A stretch of 64,000 nt of DNA from Molanna angustata (taxonomy: Eukaryota > Arthropoda > Insecta > Trichoptera > Molannidae), in NCBI GenBank assembly GCA_963576475.1, contig OY754981.1, positions 24,575,411 to 24,639,410 of the forward strand, in the 5' to 3' direction. Under the pieces are notes generated by a model. That model saw nothing but the letters and a program-made list of their open reading frames with translations. It was not told where the DNA came from and made no database searches. The position numbers and the translations under genes were made by a program. Within the stretch, counting starts at the first letter, position 1. Every line of letters starts with the position of its first letter. Below are positions 23,014 to 35,700 of this stretch, in pieces.

Positions 23014-23187
23014 GGGGGTTAAGTCTGGTCAGCAGGCGGAATCAAAACCATCCATGATTACCCATATCATATCTTATGGAATTCTATAACACCTTAAAAT
23101 ATTATAGAACTCCATAAGATTATTACATCCATGATTTGAATAAACGTGGAGGTTTTATTCCGCCGGTTGACCAGGCTTGCGCCCCAG
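23014..23187. mobile_element. palindromic MITE (type 1), compact copy
   Basis: Two inverted arms of about 80 bp meet around TATAACACCTTAAAATATTA. The left arm carries AAGTCTGGTCAGCAGGCGGA, the right arm CCGCCGGTTGACCAGGCTTG. The arms match those at 8259-9248, where a LINE separates them. Confidence 0.75.
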
Positions 23188-23189
23188 AT

Positions 23190-26100
23190 GTGATGACTGA
23201 AGGACAGTTGGACCTCCTCCTCCCAGGATAGTCCATCCTCACAAAAAGGTCAAATGACCTGTAGAAGAAGAAGGCCATATGCAATAAGTCGAAACTTATA
23301 GTATGCACTCGAATCAATATTAAAATCTAAAAAATATTATGAAATAAAATTGTGAAAATATGATTCTCCACAATTCCATTGGAGAGAAAAAATATTAAAA
23401 TGTTCAAAAGTTCAAAATATGATTCGTTTGTTTTCCAATAAGTTGAATCGATTATACGATCATACCTAGAAAAGAGCAGATGGATACAACCAGATATACT
23501 CATTTGGCATATGTCCAAAGTTAGCAATAAGAAAATATTAGGAAACTATTCAATGTTGAATGCTCTTAAATCTATACCAATAATAAAATACACCGAATAA
23601 ATAGTCCAGCAAATTATGTTTCGCAATAGGTTAGGTGAGATACGCAAGTCTATAAATTGTACACAATGTTCCTTTTCCCACTTTACTGTGTACTCTTGTC
23701 GGACAACCTGCGAACGACGCTAAATTTTAAGATGAAAACATCCCATAAAACAGATTTATCGAAATGTTAACACGGTACACTGAAATAACTAACCAAGGAT
23801 ATATTAAAAACATAACGCTAACGTTGTACCGATAATGCGAATTAGTTCGTAACCGAGCCGGAAGTTTGAAAGTCGTAAATTTTGTATAATAAACCATGCG
23901 TTGAAATATTTTGTACCAAGAAAAAAATGAACTAAATACGTTTTAAAAATTAAATACAAATTTACCACTAATATGGATTTTTACATGCGTTTAATCATGT
24001 GTTGAAATCTTTTGTATCGAGAAAAACGATTTTTAAGATCTTAATAATAAACTTAATATTATGTAGATACGTACGAAACAACCACCTACAGATTGAACGT
24101 AAATATTACTCATTTTTGAACGTGGATTGAGATGCTTTTTTGTTGAAATAAAATATTTTTTAACAAAAGCTAATAGAAAATGTATTACCTACGTTACAAA
24201 TAACGGATACCTACGGCAATTTTAATAATAATAAAAAATACACACAAAAGTTTAAATTTAATAACACTTAAAAAAGAATTTGTCACACACTTCAAATGAA
24301 CGATTTTTGACGTATTAAAAATAAGAAACAAACAAGCTTCATTTTTTTACCTCTTTGTCGACTATTTGTATACACCATCCAACAATTCGATAAGAAGATG
24401 ATGAGCAAAAACTAAATATAAATGTATGACTATGAAACCATCTACATACAGTTAAAAAGAACTTTAATTATGTCCTTTTGCGTACGTCTATTGGATATAT
24501 TTAAATTAAACCAATAACATATAAATCGCAATTGATAGGTACTTACAACTACTCCATAGTTAGCAAAAATATCAATGGGACATTAGCAACAGTAATGACA
24601 AAATAATTTACCAAGAAGAAACAAAGGTGAACTTAATGCCAAGTTAAAACCAAACGGAGATCACATAGAGTCTATGAAAGGAATCAACATTGTATAACGA
24701 GTGATAAACAAAATAACTTTTTATAAACACCCGTTATTTTAAGAGAAAGGATAGTTGGAGCATTCACATAACACAAATGAGTAATACTTAAATTGTAAAA
24801 TGGGAAGTTTAACGAGAAAACTGTAAAGGAAATACGCCAACATCTCATTATTTTCAAAATTTACTTCATGAGAAAGATTTTATGGAAACTTAGCAATTAA
24901 AGTCACTATGGTCCGAATGCAGAGTCCGACCTAAATACTAAATTGTAAATACTAACCATGTTTTCATTGCACAGTCGCTCACTTAAGATATGAGATCACG
25001 TGGCTTCCTAATTGGAGGATGCTACGAAGTGTTTGTATGAGAATTGCATTGCAGAGACATATCTAAATACTTAGAGCATGCGCGTCGATGTACATACATA
25101 AACTAACATTTGCAAACTGTCAAAAAGTAAGGTTGATCGCGAGGAACCTTACAAGTGGTTTACTAAAATACGAGATGTTTTCGATGGATGATGATTTTAA
25201 CGACTTCGACAAATATGTATTTGGTAGTTTTGACAAATCAAATACCAGAGTATTCAGCGATCTATACGAGATGCCGAAAATTCGTTGAAGTTTCAGAAAA
25301 ATCGTGACATCGAATTGTCAGTGTGAGCTTGGTTACATTGTGTTGTTATAGCAAAAAACCTTTTAAACGTCATTCTAAGCCCACAGAAAGCTAAATCTCT
25401 TTTAAAAAAATTAAACACATGTTTTTTTCTTTCTACATTTATTTTTTCCTCTCCAGGACGACCGTTTCGCCTGGTGAAGACCAGTTGAAAAGGCTTATTT
25501 TATTAAAAAATGGAATTCTACATAGTCAACGCTGTTAGTGTAAATAAAATTAAAAGTGTAATCTCTTTTCTTCATACACAATAATGTGAAATTCTACGCC
25601 ATCGACCTTAAGTTTGGCGTGATATATAGCATTTAGTTAGTGATGTCTCTGCAACGCAATTGCTAACTTAAGAATACTAAATACTCCAGTGAGGTTAGGA
25701 TTTAGTATTTAGGTACGTAGGACTGTGAAAAAAATTCTTAAATATTTAATTAATTTTCAACGTTCTTCGATAGGTATTTGTTACATGAAAGGTTTTTAGT
25801 ATTTATTTATTTATTATCACCGTATTTACACTACAAGTAGATTACTGCCGTCCAACTAAGAAATCCTGTTCTATGCTAGCAGTTTACAATTTTTAGTGAC
25901 AATATAAGCAATTATGAACCGGGTGATAGTTCCCATTCCATATTGAATAGGCACACAATCTCAGTATTCTGTACTCACAACCACCACCTCAACAAACATC
26001 ATAGGAGGTATAAGCTCACACAAAAAAGATCAACCCGGTCCTAATGTCAAAGGTCGAAGGTTGGTCCTAAGGTTCGACGCGATTTGTCATTTCAAAACCA

Positions 26101-26385
26101 TAGAAAAGAGACTAGTTGACTACTTTGGTGTAGTTGATATGCATCACATGAATCAGATATTGTTATTTTGACGATAGACCCTTTGATTGAGCAGCCTGAC
26201 AAGACTGTGAATGTAATAAACATCAGCGAAATCTACATAATGAATGAATACAAAGAATTTGCTAAAAGTATGTACTTCCCATACCTACCTAATTTGTTGC
26301 GTTAATAATATTAGGTTAAGTTCATATGCCATGGTGATTTTGCAATTTGCCGTGCCGCATAAATAGGCAAAACTATATTTGTATT
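23190..26385. other. no recognisable gene
   Basis: Long AT-rich stretch. Only weak items: a repeated ATG(C/T)GTTGAAAT(A/C)TTTTGTA at about 23896 and 24000, and a GA-rich piece at 23215-23275. The 66-codon ORF at 25088-25288 has no recognisable content. Confidence 0.4.
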
Positions 26386-26387
26386 TT

Positions 26388-26470
26388 TAGTACATAATAT
26401 AAACAAATGAAATGCACACTGTCGGGTATCTTGCCATAAGTCAATTTCTTCCAACAAACCAGAATTATGT
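26388..26470 (-). mobile_element. LINE-J 3' end
   Basis: On the minus strand: TTTGTTGGAAGAAATTGAC, TTATGGCAAGATACCCGACA, then TTTGTTTATATTATGTAC. Same tail as 36941 and 40150. Truncated to the tail only. Confidence 0.65.
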
Positions 26471-26474
26471 GAAT

Positions 26475-27640
26475 TATGTTCTCCCACTTAGCTGAGCATG
26501 GTCTTTTTGAGATTACAAATTGTTTGTATAGGTACATTTGTATTTGTAAATTGTGTATAGGTACATTTAATAATTATCTCTTTTTCGTTTTAGTGTAAAG
26601 TATGTAAGAAACTTTGTCTCATATACGTTTTTATTATTGAGGAATGTATTCCATGTCATAATCCCATATTCTCGTTAAAGCAAATATCCACTAATTATGA
26701 ACATAATTCCTATCTTAGTGTTCCTAACAATATGAATAATTTAATTCTTAATCCACCAGAATTTGATTTATTCCAGTGTAGCATTACTGTAATGTGAAGT
26801 ATTCTTAGTGTATTTTTTTTATACTATGTAATTTATTTGCCTACATTAACCACTAAAATATATTTCAATTTAAAATTTATATATATATACATATATATTA
26901 TGTTCTTTTCCGTGATTTTTTTATGTTTAACTCGGCTACAAAATGAAACTTTATCTGTTACAGAAACATACATATATAATGATGTTATATTTTTCACCTT
27001 GCAACCGACGGTATTGCCTATCAGCGGAGTCTTCTAATTGGCTGTTTAATTATTATATTAAATCTAACACTGTAATGTATAGCTGTTAGTCTTCCAAAAA
27101 TTTATAAATATAAATAAAAAATAACCACGTGAAAATATCGCACACAATTAAATCGGTTCAATATAGATACCAGTTAAATTTATATAGGCGAGCTGTCACC
27201 AATAAGTCAATAGTCAAAGTCGATTGAGTGAGTGGTTCCCGTGGTGACAAGTATAAAATATAATTTCGTATCGCTCTGACTTGATATTATCAGCGAAAGA
27301 TCGTCGCTGAGTGATGAGACACTGATACAATAGGTACCTATATATTGTATGAAGGAAAATGGCGGTATTTACTGCGCATGCTCCCGTACTTAAACGAGAT
27401 CTTAACTTGTGATAGTCAAATGACACTCGCGAGCATTGGAAGTGATGGACAACATTGGCAGAGCCGATACTTTGAGAACGGATGTGATCTTCCTTATGTG
27501 GATCCATAATTAAAAATAATGAAAAAAAAACATTCAGGTCATTAAAACACGTGAAACTTAATAGACATTTCAGTGTTCTTAAACGATATTCCTTCTTCTT
27601 ATATTCTTTTGATAGATCTATTGGTCTGTGATACAGAAAC
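26475..27640. other. no recognisable gene
   Basis: AT-rich, with one less AT-rich patch at 27240-27510. Its minus-strand 97-codon ORF is not recognised. Confidence 0.4.
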
Positions 27641-27649
27641 TAGACTTCT

Positions 27650-28205
27650 AGAGATGACGAAGTCATAACTATCCTTCCATTTCTTAGGTGGTCCTCCGGG
27701 CGGACGATGTCCAGATGGAATCTCGTTAGCTGCAGTGTATGCAAATCTGTCAGCGTTCACGTGGTCTCTCCAGAATTATCTTCTAAATCTACTCCACCAA
27801 ACAATGTCTTCTATGTTACACATTTTTTTGTATATCCACGTTACTAACGCGATCTCAGAAGGTTTTTTTCCAGCGATAGATCTCAAGACCTTCATTTTTG
27901 ATGTTTTAAGAAGCGCATTGGTTTGAACAGTGTCAGCCCCTCCGTCTACAGAATACGCCATAATCGGTCGCACGCATGTCTTATATATTTTAACCTACTT
28001 CCAAAACACGTTATGTTGGTTTTCCAGACCAATTGTCAAAGACACCCTGATATAGTGGACGATTTGTTAACTTGTTCTCGGACTTCGGTATACAAATCAT
28101 TATTACTACAAATTTCGACACCCAGGTAGCTGAAGCTTGTTACTTGTTCCACATGCTCATTATCAACAATCAGCTCACACCATGGCAGTGAATGGAGGAA
28201 GGCTT
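27650..28205 (-). pseudogene. RTE-like LINE C-terminal remnant
   Basis: The minus strand encodes VEQVTSFSYLGVEICSNNDL then YTEVREQVNKSSTISGCL, later GADTVQTNALLKTSKMKVLR, SIAGKKPSEIALVTWIYKKM and NIEDIVWWSRFRR. This is the ordered post-RT region of an RTE-like endonuclease-reverse transcriptase (SYLG--I---L--E---R--K-----G, RP---Y--E, MK-LR-IAGKT, RWSR-RRR). Several frameshifts. An independent family from RTE-A and RTE-B. Confidence 0.75.
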
Positions 28206-28209
28206 GGGA

Positions 28210-30005
28210 AGAAAAATAAGAAAACATAAAAAAAGATTTACGAAATTGCAGTTAGGTATGATTATTGCTTAATATGAAATTCCAAAATAAACGAAACATA
28301 ATATTTCAATGAACTTGGAAACCACGAGTTATAATGTGCTTGATGGTAACATCAAAGGAAACGTGATGATTTTTTTTATGTATTACGACAAAAAGCAAAC
28401 AAAATTCACTTCATAATTCACCGTAAATCAATTCAAACTATTAGTAAAATTTCTTCCAAAAATAGACCGATGGCAAAACATGATCGGTTTGTTAATGGAA
28501 ATTAATATCCAGTTCATCACGTTTTAGATAAAAATGAATGAACTGTGAATAATTATATAAACTTACCTAGACAATAAACAAGTTGAAATACATCACCATC
28601 AGTGGCGCTACGACCAAGCATGAGTCTTGGCCTCATCAAGCGATCGTCGCCATTCTACCCTAACAGTCACCTTGAGACACCAATTATCCACCTAAAAGTC
28701 ATAGGTCAAACTAGACATGTCTCCTTCCTTCTCATTCTTATTAGTCGGGCGCGACAAAGAGGTAGGATCCTCGTGTGGAACGAAGTCTTCTAACAATCGT
28801 TCGCTTCCGAGTCACTTCTAACTTTGCCGAGTAACTCCGAATCCGATCATTACAGCCGGCATTTGAGGCGATGTTGTTTCAGATTAGTTGTAAAGTGCAA
28901 CTAGGGCGTCGTAAAATAAATCAAACGAATTACAACTGGCCAACAATAATTATTATATGAACGACAACAATAGGATTATTACTGTCCTGATACTGATCAC
29001 GTGTTGCATATAATTATTATCAATTGAAACCTACACCAATTGAAACCACTAGAAAGTTCAGAGTGCAAAAACCCAATGATATAAATAAACACGTAACCTT
29101 TTGCCTCAATTCAGTTCAGATTGAAGTAGGTACCAATCTGCTGATATGCTAATGTTGAAGAGAGTGAAAGCTAAAGTACAGGGTATAGTTATACACCTAT
29201 AAAACTATCACGACATGTCCCTATTGAGGTAGATAGAGAGATACGGACCTCACTAGGCGAAGCCTGTTTTGAGGTAATACTAATAATAATTATGCGATAC
29301 ATTTTTATACATATAAGTGGTATATTAAAATATGGAGGTGTCAGAATAATAGGGAAAGCAAGCATTACGCTAAGCATGGATTAGCACAAAGAAAATTAGA
29401 AAAATATTAAAAAAAATGATGCAGTGTCAATTGATTTGACGAAGCAGTAATTAAAAACTGCAAAGCATCAAATTATAAAGCAGTGTGTACAGTATAGATA
29501 ATTCTGGGCTCAGAGAAATAAATCCCTATACACAATACTTAGTATTTAAAATCGAAGTTTAATTGGACCTCAAGTTGCCAGCGCTGGCCTGTCAGATATA
29601 ATATAAAGACTTCATCGTTCATTAGGAGACCTCTAGCCGCGGGACTAGAGGAGTCTTCTGATTTTAGAGATCAAAGTCGGTTCAGCCAATGATGCATCTG
29701 CAGAACCAATGGAATAATTGATATATAAAGATACTGAAGAAGATGAAAACACTGAAGTTTTTTAAAAAATGCAAGTATTTTTTAAGCTTTCAGATACAGA
29801 TACATATATTCATTCTTGAGACAGTCTCGATGTAAAAACGTCATATTGGGTGAAAATTAAATTAACTTACATGAATCAGTGACATTTACGATTCTACATA
29901 TCTATTTAATTGTGTTGATAGCTATTTTGTTGTACGATGTCATTATATAGGTTTTTGTAATTTTTTTATAATAATTATATTTTAATGTATGTTTATTTTT
30001 TTAAA
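28210..30005. other. no recognisable gene
   Basis: A patch at 28600-28800 (GCATGAGTCTTGGCCTCATC) is less AT-rich and looks like an old retroelement piece, but its frame cannot be identified. A short hairpin (CCTCTAG, loop, CTAGAGG) lies at about 29633-29654. Confidence 0.4.
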
Positions 30006-30008
30006 GAC

Positions 30009-30172
30009 TGAATTTGTCCTTGTAACAAGTACATATACATTCTCATATATTCCCTAAACTAAGCAGTAATGCTTGTGCTATTGGTGAACGAAATCGGTCA
30101 TGGCAGGATTCGAACTCGCGACCACTGACTGGATTACTAACCCAGCGCGCTAACCGTCTGCCACCACCCATC
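30009..30172 (-). mobile_element. SINE-T copy
   Basis: The minus strand has GATGGGTGGTGGCAGACGG, GCGCGCTGGGTTAGTAATCC, a B-box-like GCGAGTTCGAATCCTGCC, then ATTTCGTTCACCAATAGCAC and ACAAGGACAAATTC. A 4-base duplication sits after the anticodon stem. It ends about 65 bp before the P-like element. Confidence 0.8.
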
Positions 30173-30238
30173 TGAACTGACCTTTTACGGCTGAATGTCC
30201 GCTACTTGGAGGAATAAAGGATGGAGGCGCCTTCAGTA

Positions 30239-30303
30239 CATTAAAAATGCAATCAAATTCCCTCATTTTGGAGTTTAGTCACAAGTTACAGTATTGACAA
30301 CAA
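30239..30303 (+). repeat. left terminal inverted repeat of the P-like element
   Basis: Starts CATTAAAAATGCAATCAAAT and pairs with 32776-32840 at 61 of 65 positions. Conserved blocks include TTCCCTCATTT and GAGTTTAGTCACAAGTTACA. Confidence 0.85.
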
Positions 30304-30452
30304 AATATGTTATCCGAGCAAACTAGCGCGAACTTCATTCTTATTGTTTGCAACGCAAAATATTTCGTAAACATCTCGTTTTTTAACCTAAAAATATTAT
30401 TGCTTCCAAAAATCGTTTTTTCTCGTTTTTCTAACTAATTATTGCAAAGAAA

Positions 30453-31986
30453 ATGTCGAAAAGGTCTTGTGTGGTGAAATGTAGGAATAAAGGACACGGT
30501 ATATCTTTTCACTCGTAAGTATTGAAACTAACCTACTATATTTAACAATATTTAACGTAATATTGCGTGTCCAACTGGCCATGGTTAAATTATAATTGTA
30601 TAGTTATTTTTTTGAATGATTCGTTCTTAATGATTTAATATTAAGAACGATATAATTATTAGTAATAGTTTCTTAAAACTTTACTTATTTTTAATTTCAT
30701 TGGTTTTGTAAATTGTGGATACGACCGTAATCCGCCATTATATTGTAATATGTTTCGGGCACAATTTGAGAAAAAACATAATTTGTATTCACTGTTAATG
30801 CTTTTTCAATCATTTTGTCACATATTTGTAATGTTTTTATATTGTCACCAAATATTTTATTAATGATTTAAGATAATTGAGCATGTCAATCACATCACAT
30901 ATATCCGCTGCGATGTTAGCCGCCATATTTCATTCGACCGTAGAGTTGGGCATTGGACATGAATTTATTTTCAATATTTATTTTCTAATAATTTTTCTGC
31001 AAATTCAAAATTTTATTTGTTTATTTATTTAAATCCACATTAACATACAAAAATAACAACAATACAATAGTGCAACATAGTACAATTAAATTATGAAAAA
31101 TAGACAATTTAGAATATGTTGGCACTGACAAAATGAATACCTACAAGTTACTGGCGTTATTATTTTATATTTCTTGTGAAACGGGATTTCATATTATTAA
31201 AATAATCTTATACGCACTTTATTTATTAATTTTATTTTATCTAACATCTTTAAGTATTACACAATATTGTTAATGTTTTTATTTTATATTTATAATGTTT
31301 TTAATTTATTTATGTAAATGGACGTGAAAAACATGTGTATTTTTTACAGATTTCCAAAAAATCCAGCTCTTAGAGCTTTGTGGATTGCCGCTGTCAATCG
31401 TCCTCCAAATTGGCAACCATCTTCAAGCACAGTCATTTGTTCAAAGCATTTCAGAGATGATGAAATTGACCGAAGTGGTTATAAAAGAAAAATTAAGAAT
31501 AATGTTGTCTCTTCAATTTTCTCTCAATTAGATACTGTTTGTCCTGAAGTAAGTTGATAGTTTTTTTTCTGACTTAGTACTTATCATATTATGTGTTTAT
31601 TAAATATTACTTATTTGTTCTGTTTCGGACTTTTTTGTAAATTTTATATACCTACAAGTTTTTAAATATCCTTACCTATATACTTATTGAATCATTATTT
31701 TGATATACGTTATTAAATTTTATAAATACACTTGCGGACATTCTTAATTTACATTGATTTTTTTTTTCAGATAACTTCACCCATCCTTCTTGAACCTTCG
31801 GTGCCTAGTTGTTCATCATCAAATCCAACATTGCCTGAAAATGATATTTCTATGCAGGACACTCCAAGAAAAATACGTTTAAAGAGAGAGCTGTTCGTTC
31901 ACATATACTTGATAAAAATCGAAAAAAGAAAATCAAGGCATTACAAAAAAAAGTATGGAGAAAATGTAAACAAGTCACTAATTTGA
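30453..31986 (+). CDS. THAP-domain protein of the P-like element
   Basis: Exons 30453-30514, 31350-31548 and 31771-31986, with consensus splice sites (TC|GTAAGT, ACAG|A, GAA|GTAAGT, TTCAG|ATA); phases join exactly to give 158 residues. Exon 1 starts MSKRSCVVKCRNKGHGISFH. The THAP zinc module is complete: C6, C10 and the pair in VICSKHF (C-x2-H), with FPKNP, W(IAAVNRPPNW) and a VVSSIF box in place of the usual AVPTIF. It would bind DNA in the nucleus, probably the element's own ends. After TPRKIRLKR the annotated frame ends ...NVNKSLI. A second frame in the same exon reads RAVRSHILDKNRKKKIKAL then QKKVWRKCKQVTNLKN, a typical THAP coiled-coil region, implying a 2-bp (AG repeat) frameshift. It could act as a repressor-like truncated protein; that is inference. 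Confidence 0.7.
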
Positions 31987-32558
31987 AAAATATAGAACCG
32001 ATGGATTTTTTTTAATAAAGCTTGGTATCTAAAAAAATATGCATTTTTTAATATATATCCCCTTTTCTGTAAATCATTTAAAGTTGCTAAGACCACCATA
32101 ACATCTGATTTCCGCCAGAAGAAATTAATCAAAAATAATTAATCATATAAATCATGAAGATATGATACTAATAATTTTTGTATTTAAAAAAACATTTAAA
32201 TTAGTAAACTATCAAGTTGTAAACACGACAAAATGACATCTAATTAATTTCAGAAAAAAATATCAATTATAATTTAGTATGTAATAATCATTGTCTTATC
32301 ATACATTAATGTGTCAAACAATAAATGATGAATTTTTTTGCTCTACTGTAAAATTGCCGATTTTGACATAGTAAGGTTTCAAACGAATTCATGGACAGGC
32401 AGACTGACATGAATTTAGCCGTGCACAAACATGTGCAAAACCAATCTTACGAGGTCTACTTTATTTATATGCAGATGAATGATCCTAATTATTTAATAAT
32501 CAAAGTTAAATATATGAGACATTTTTTGTAGAAAATGACATTTATTGTAATATGCTAT

Positions 32559-32643
32559 ATCATAATTGTAAATTGTTGTTCATTTATCATAATTGTAAAT
32601 TGAAAAAGATTTATGCTTGTTCATTTATCATATTTGTAAATTG
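32559..32643 (+). repeat. three subterminal 17-bp repeats
   Basis: ATCATAWTTGTAAATTG occurs at 32559, 32586 and 32627, inside the right end of the P-like element. Could be protein-binding sites; the spacing is irregular. Confidence 0.7.
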
Positions 32644-32775
32644 AAAAATATTCAATTTTAAAATAATATTTGTCTGAATTGAGCCCATCTCTAACTTCAG
32701 GGTCATTTGCTTACTTCAATATTGCCACTAAAAAAAAATTGCCATTAGATAAAAAAAGTACTTATTTTATACTTA

Positions 32776-32840
32776 TTGTTGTCAGTACTGTAACTTGTGA
32801 CTAAACTCACAAATGAGGGAATTTGATTGCATTTTTACTG
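32776..32840 (-). repeat. right terminal inverted repeat of the P-like element
   Basis: The reverse complement of this segment starts CAGTAAAAATGCAATCAAAT and matches the left terminus with four mismatches. Confidence 0.85.
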
Positions 32841-32849
32841 TAAAGATTA

Positions 32850-33615
32850 TAAGGTATGGGCGGCCCCTTGGTCCGCTATTAAAAAAATAATAATTCGTAT
32901 TATTATAATTTCAAAGGATTCTCTGAAAACAAACGAAAACGGTTTATCCGTCCGTCCGACTGGCATCTGTAACATTCCAAACTCGCGTACACCGACCCGT
33001 TGTTTGACAAGGGAACATACCGAGAATAAAATAATCACAATATCAAATGAACTGTTTATTATTATCTGAGATCACATACCTTCGATTAAATCTTATTATT
33101 TGTTTATTTTCTAGATCTTTCTTATGGTCTCTCTCCGGTCGCACCAGCGTTCCTTAGATACCAATCGGCTAATACCTTTAAATTTGTCCGAATTGATTTT
33201 ATCCCAGATTGATGCTAATCTAATATAACGTTTAATTTATTTAATACGAGACTAAGATCTAATATAAACAGACCGTGTCATCATTTAATGGCGCAGTTCG
33301 CAGTATTGTATCATTTGATAAATAAATCGGTAGATAGTAAGTATTTTTATGATAAAAAAACGTTGGTAATCCAAAAAGAGTACATTGATAATCCCATAGA
33401 TCTGAAATATCTGTTTGTGCCGCTGTATTAGTCTCCTGGCAGGTCAAAACGAATGACAAAATTCATTCAACAAAACAAATTCAATATATTCTTCATAATA
33501 TGTGGCAGTTGCATATTTGTAGCACACCAGGCGAAGGGGCAGTTCTACCCCAAAAACAAGTAAATCTAAAGTAAAGACTTCCAAAAACGGTGGAGGTTAT
33601 AAATTCGACGTGAAC
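32850..33615. other. no recognisable gene
   Basis: AT-rich sequence without a supported feature. The patch at 32860-33010 is less AT-rich but its ORFs are not recognised. Confidence 0.4.
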
Positions 33616-33619
33616 TTTT

Positions 33620-34090
33620 TTTATATACAGTTTAGTGATTTCTTTTTACCACGTTATATGATTTCGATGATTCTTTTTTCATTAGAAAGGGGATATCTTC
33701 CGATTGGCCCCACTTCATTTGGTCAAGATATGATCATAGGGTTCGTGAGAAATTCATCAAACTATTCAATTTTCACTTCAGCGATAAGAACTCTACCATT
33801 GTCCTATTTTAATGATTTCTTTTTTAAAAGGAAAGGAGTGTTTCGGAGATGATCACACATATAAATCTAATCGAGTTCTGATGATGGAATTCACGAGAAA
33901 AAATATAAAAGTCTTCAATTTGCAAAGTTGTCAGTAATAAATAATCCTTATTTACCACGTCGTCCGAATTCGATGATTCATTTTTCATTAGAAAGAGATT
34001 ACGTCTGTAGTGGATCCATCAACGAATCCAATAGGTTTATGATGGGAATCATGAGATATGATGAAACTCATCAATTTGAGAAAGGATTTG
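33620..34090 (+). repeat. two diverged direct copies
   Basis: TTTACCACGT, TTCGATGATTC and TTTTTCATTAGAAAG recur in the same order at about 33645-33700 and 33950-34000, followed by loosely similar sequence. The family is unknown and the ORFs in it are short and unconvincing. Confidence 0.4.
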
Positions 34091-34094
34091 CGTA

Positions 34095-35700
34095 TTATTT
34101 TATAGGTGAATTGTATAAAAATTATAACGCAGGCTACATTATTTATAGTTCCAGCAATAACACAAGGAAATAAAAGACTACTGGAAAAATACAATAGTGA
34201 AAAATAAAACATGGAATGAAATCCATTCGAATTGAACATTTTTCAGACAGAAAGCGATTTTTATACAACTATGAACGTACCTACGAAAATCGATGGTTAT
34301 ATTTGAAAATGCATATCAAGTGATTGAACAAGAAAAAATAAAATAATAATTTATTACTTAATTATTTCAATTGATTGTTAAGATTCGGATTAGTCGCTTT
34401 ACTAAGCGTAGGTACTTACAATGTAATGTTACTATCACAAAAACAATATTATGATGTACACCTTAATGTCGTTGGATATAAATTAGATCTACTATGAACT
34501 ATGCGAGGTACAATGAGGCAAGAATTTACTACATACGGCATGTCTTCAAAGATAAGAATGAAGTATTAAACAGGAAAGATAGAAACACGTGTGACAACCT
34601 GAAGAATAATAATAATAATAATACAAATAGCATTAATACATACTCGGGTAATCTTTAATCGTTACCAGCAACAAATTACAATGATAACTCTTGTGTTTAT
34701 TGGATGTCTAAATACAGATAAATTAGCATCTGCGAAATAAGAGGGTAATAACTTTGCGAATTAAATACGAAAGAATCAGGCAGAAACGATTAAGGCGACA
34801 CTATAAGTTAAGAGTACTATAAGCTAAACTTCAACTACTTACTCTATATCATAAATAATGATATAGTAGTTGAAGTAAGTAAATGTAACGACGTTGTATA
34901 TTATTTTAGTAAATATATTCTTCTTCTCCCAATGACACTACAGCCCATATTGATCCTTGGCCTCATTAAATTTCAGCCTACACCGCACTGTATCTTTGTA
35001 AATGTATCAACAAAAATACAAACTCCAAAAATCGACATCCATAACCGGAAGTTCAACTAAAAATTAAATTATGCGATAAAATTAAGATTTAAATCATCTA
35101 AAGATTCACCAAGCGACCAATCAATAAGAAAAGGGCGAAGAATTCAAATTGGCCAAAGAGTGGGCAAATAGCCAGAGTCAAGTAGGTATCGTACTTGAGG
35201 GTATGTTTAGCTTACATCGACTTGACACTTTGTTTAGACCTCCGATAGTGGTGGCGGCTCGTTATGCACTAAAGAGCAACGAAACGATGGCGCTCTCATT
35301 TCAATTGCCAGCCACTGACTTTTATTGTATGTATCTTCATCATTAACCTGCCATCAATTGTGAAATTGGAAATATTGGCAATTGTTACTATACGAAGCGG
35401 CGCACACTATATACAATATTTATAGATTAAAATAATAATAATTAACACTGCAGAAAAAAAAACAATGTTTCAAACACAGATTGTGAAGAATTGCTAGAGA
35501 AATTATTGTAAATAAATTTCTCCTCTGATGGGAATTGACCAATTATTTTTATTGATTAAGTAATTTCTACGCTCAATAAAAGATAGAAAAAACAACTGTA
35601 AATCCATATATAATGAATAATATTTTTGACTGGATTTTGAAGTGTAAAATTTTTTTTTAATATAAACATAAACACTTTGTATATTTTGCTCTATTGTCAT
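34095..35700. other. no recognisable gene; one imperfect palindrome
   Basis: AT-rich noncoding sequence. Around 34828-34885 an inverted pair (ACTTCAACTA...TAGTTGAAGT enclosing CTATATCAT and ATGATATAG) forms a stem. The 65-codon ORF at 35149 is not recognised. Confidence 0.4.

Larger units (their letters stand above)
30239..32840 (+). mobile_element. 2.6-kb P-like element encoding only a THAP protein
   Basis: Two 65-bp inverted termini (CA...TG ends) enclose a three-exon THAP-domain gene (30453-31986), a poly-A signal (AATAAA near 32014) and subterminal repeats at 32559-32643. THAP domains are the DNA-binding domain of P-element transposases. No GTP-binding or RNase-H-like catalytic domain is visible before the right end, so the element is non-autonomous. 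No clean 8-bp duplication was found; the nearest candidate, CAGTACAT/CTGTAAAG, matches at 5 of 8. Assignment to the P superfamily is inference from THAP plus the termini. Confidence 0.7.

Noticed and set aside
25088..25288. 66-codon ORF with an acidic DDDFNDFDKY stretch
   Set aside because: Short, no splice context and no recognisable family; left as unannotated.
30231..32848. 8-bp target duplication for the P-like element
   Set aside because: Flanking octamers do not match convincingly (best 5 of 8), so no duplication is claimed.
32847..33069. Overlapping ORFs next to the right terminus of the P-like element
   Set aside because: No recognisable product and conflicting strands; noncoding.
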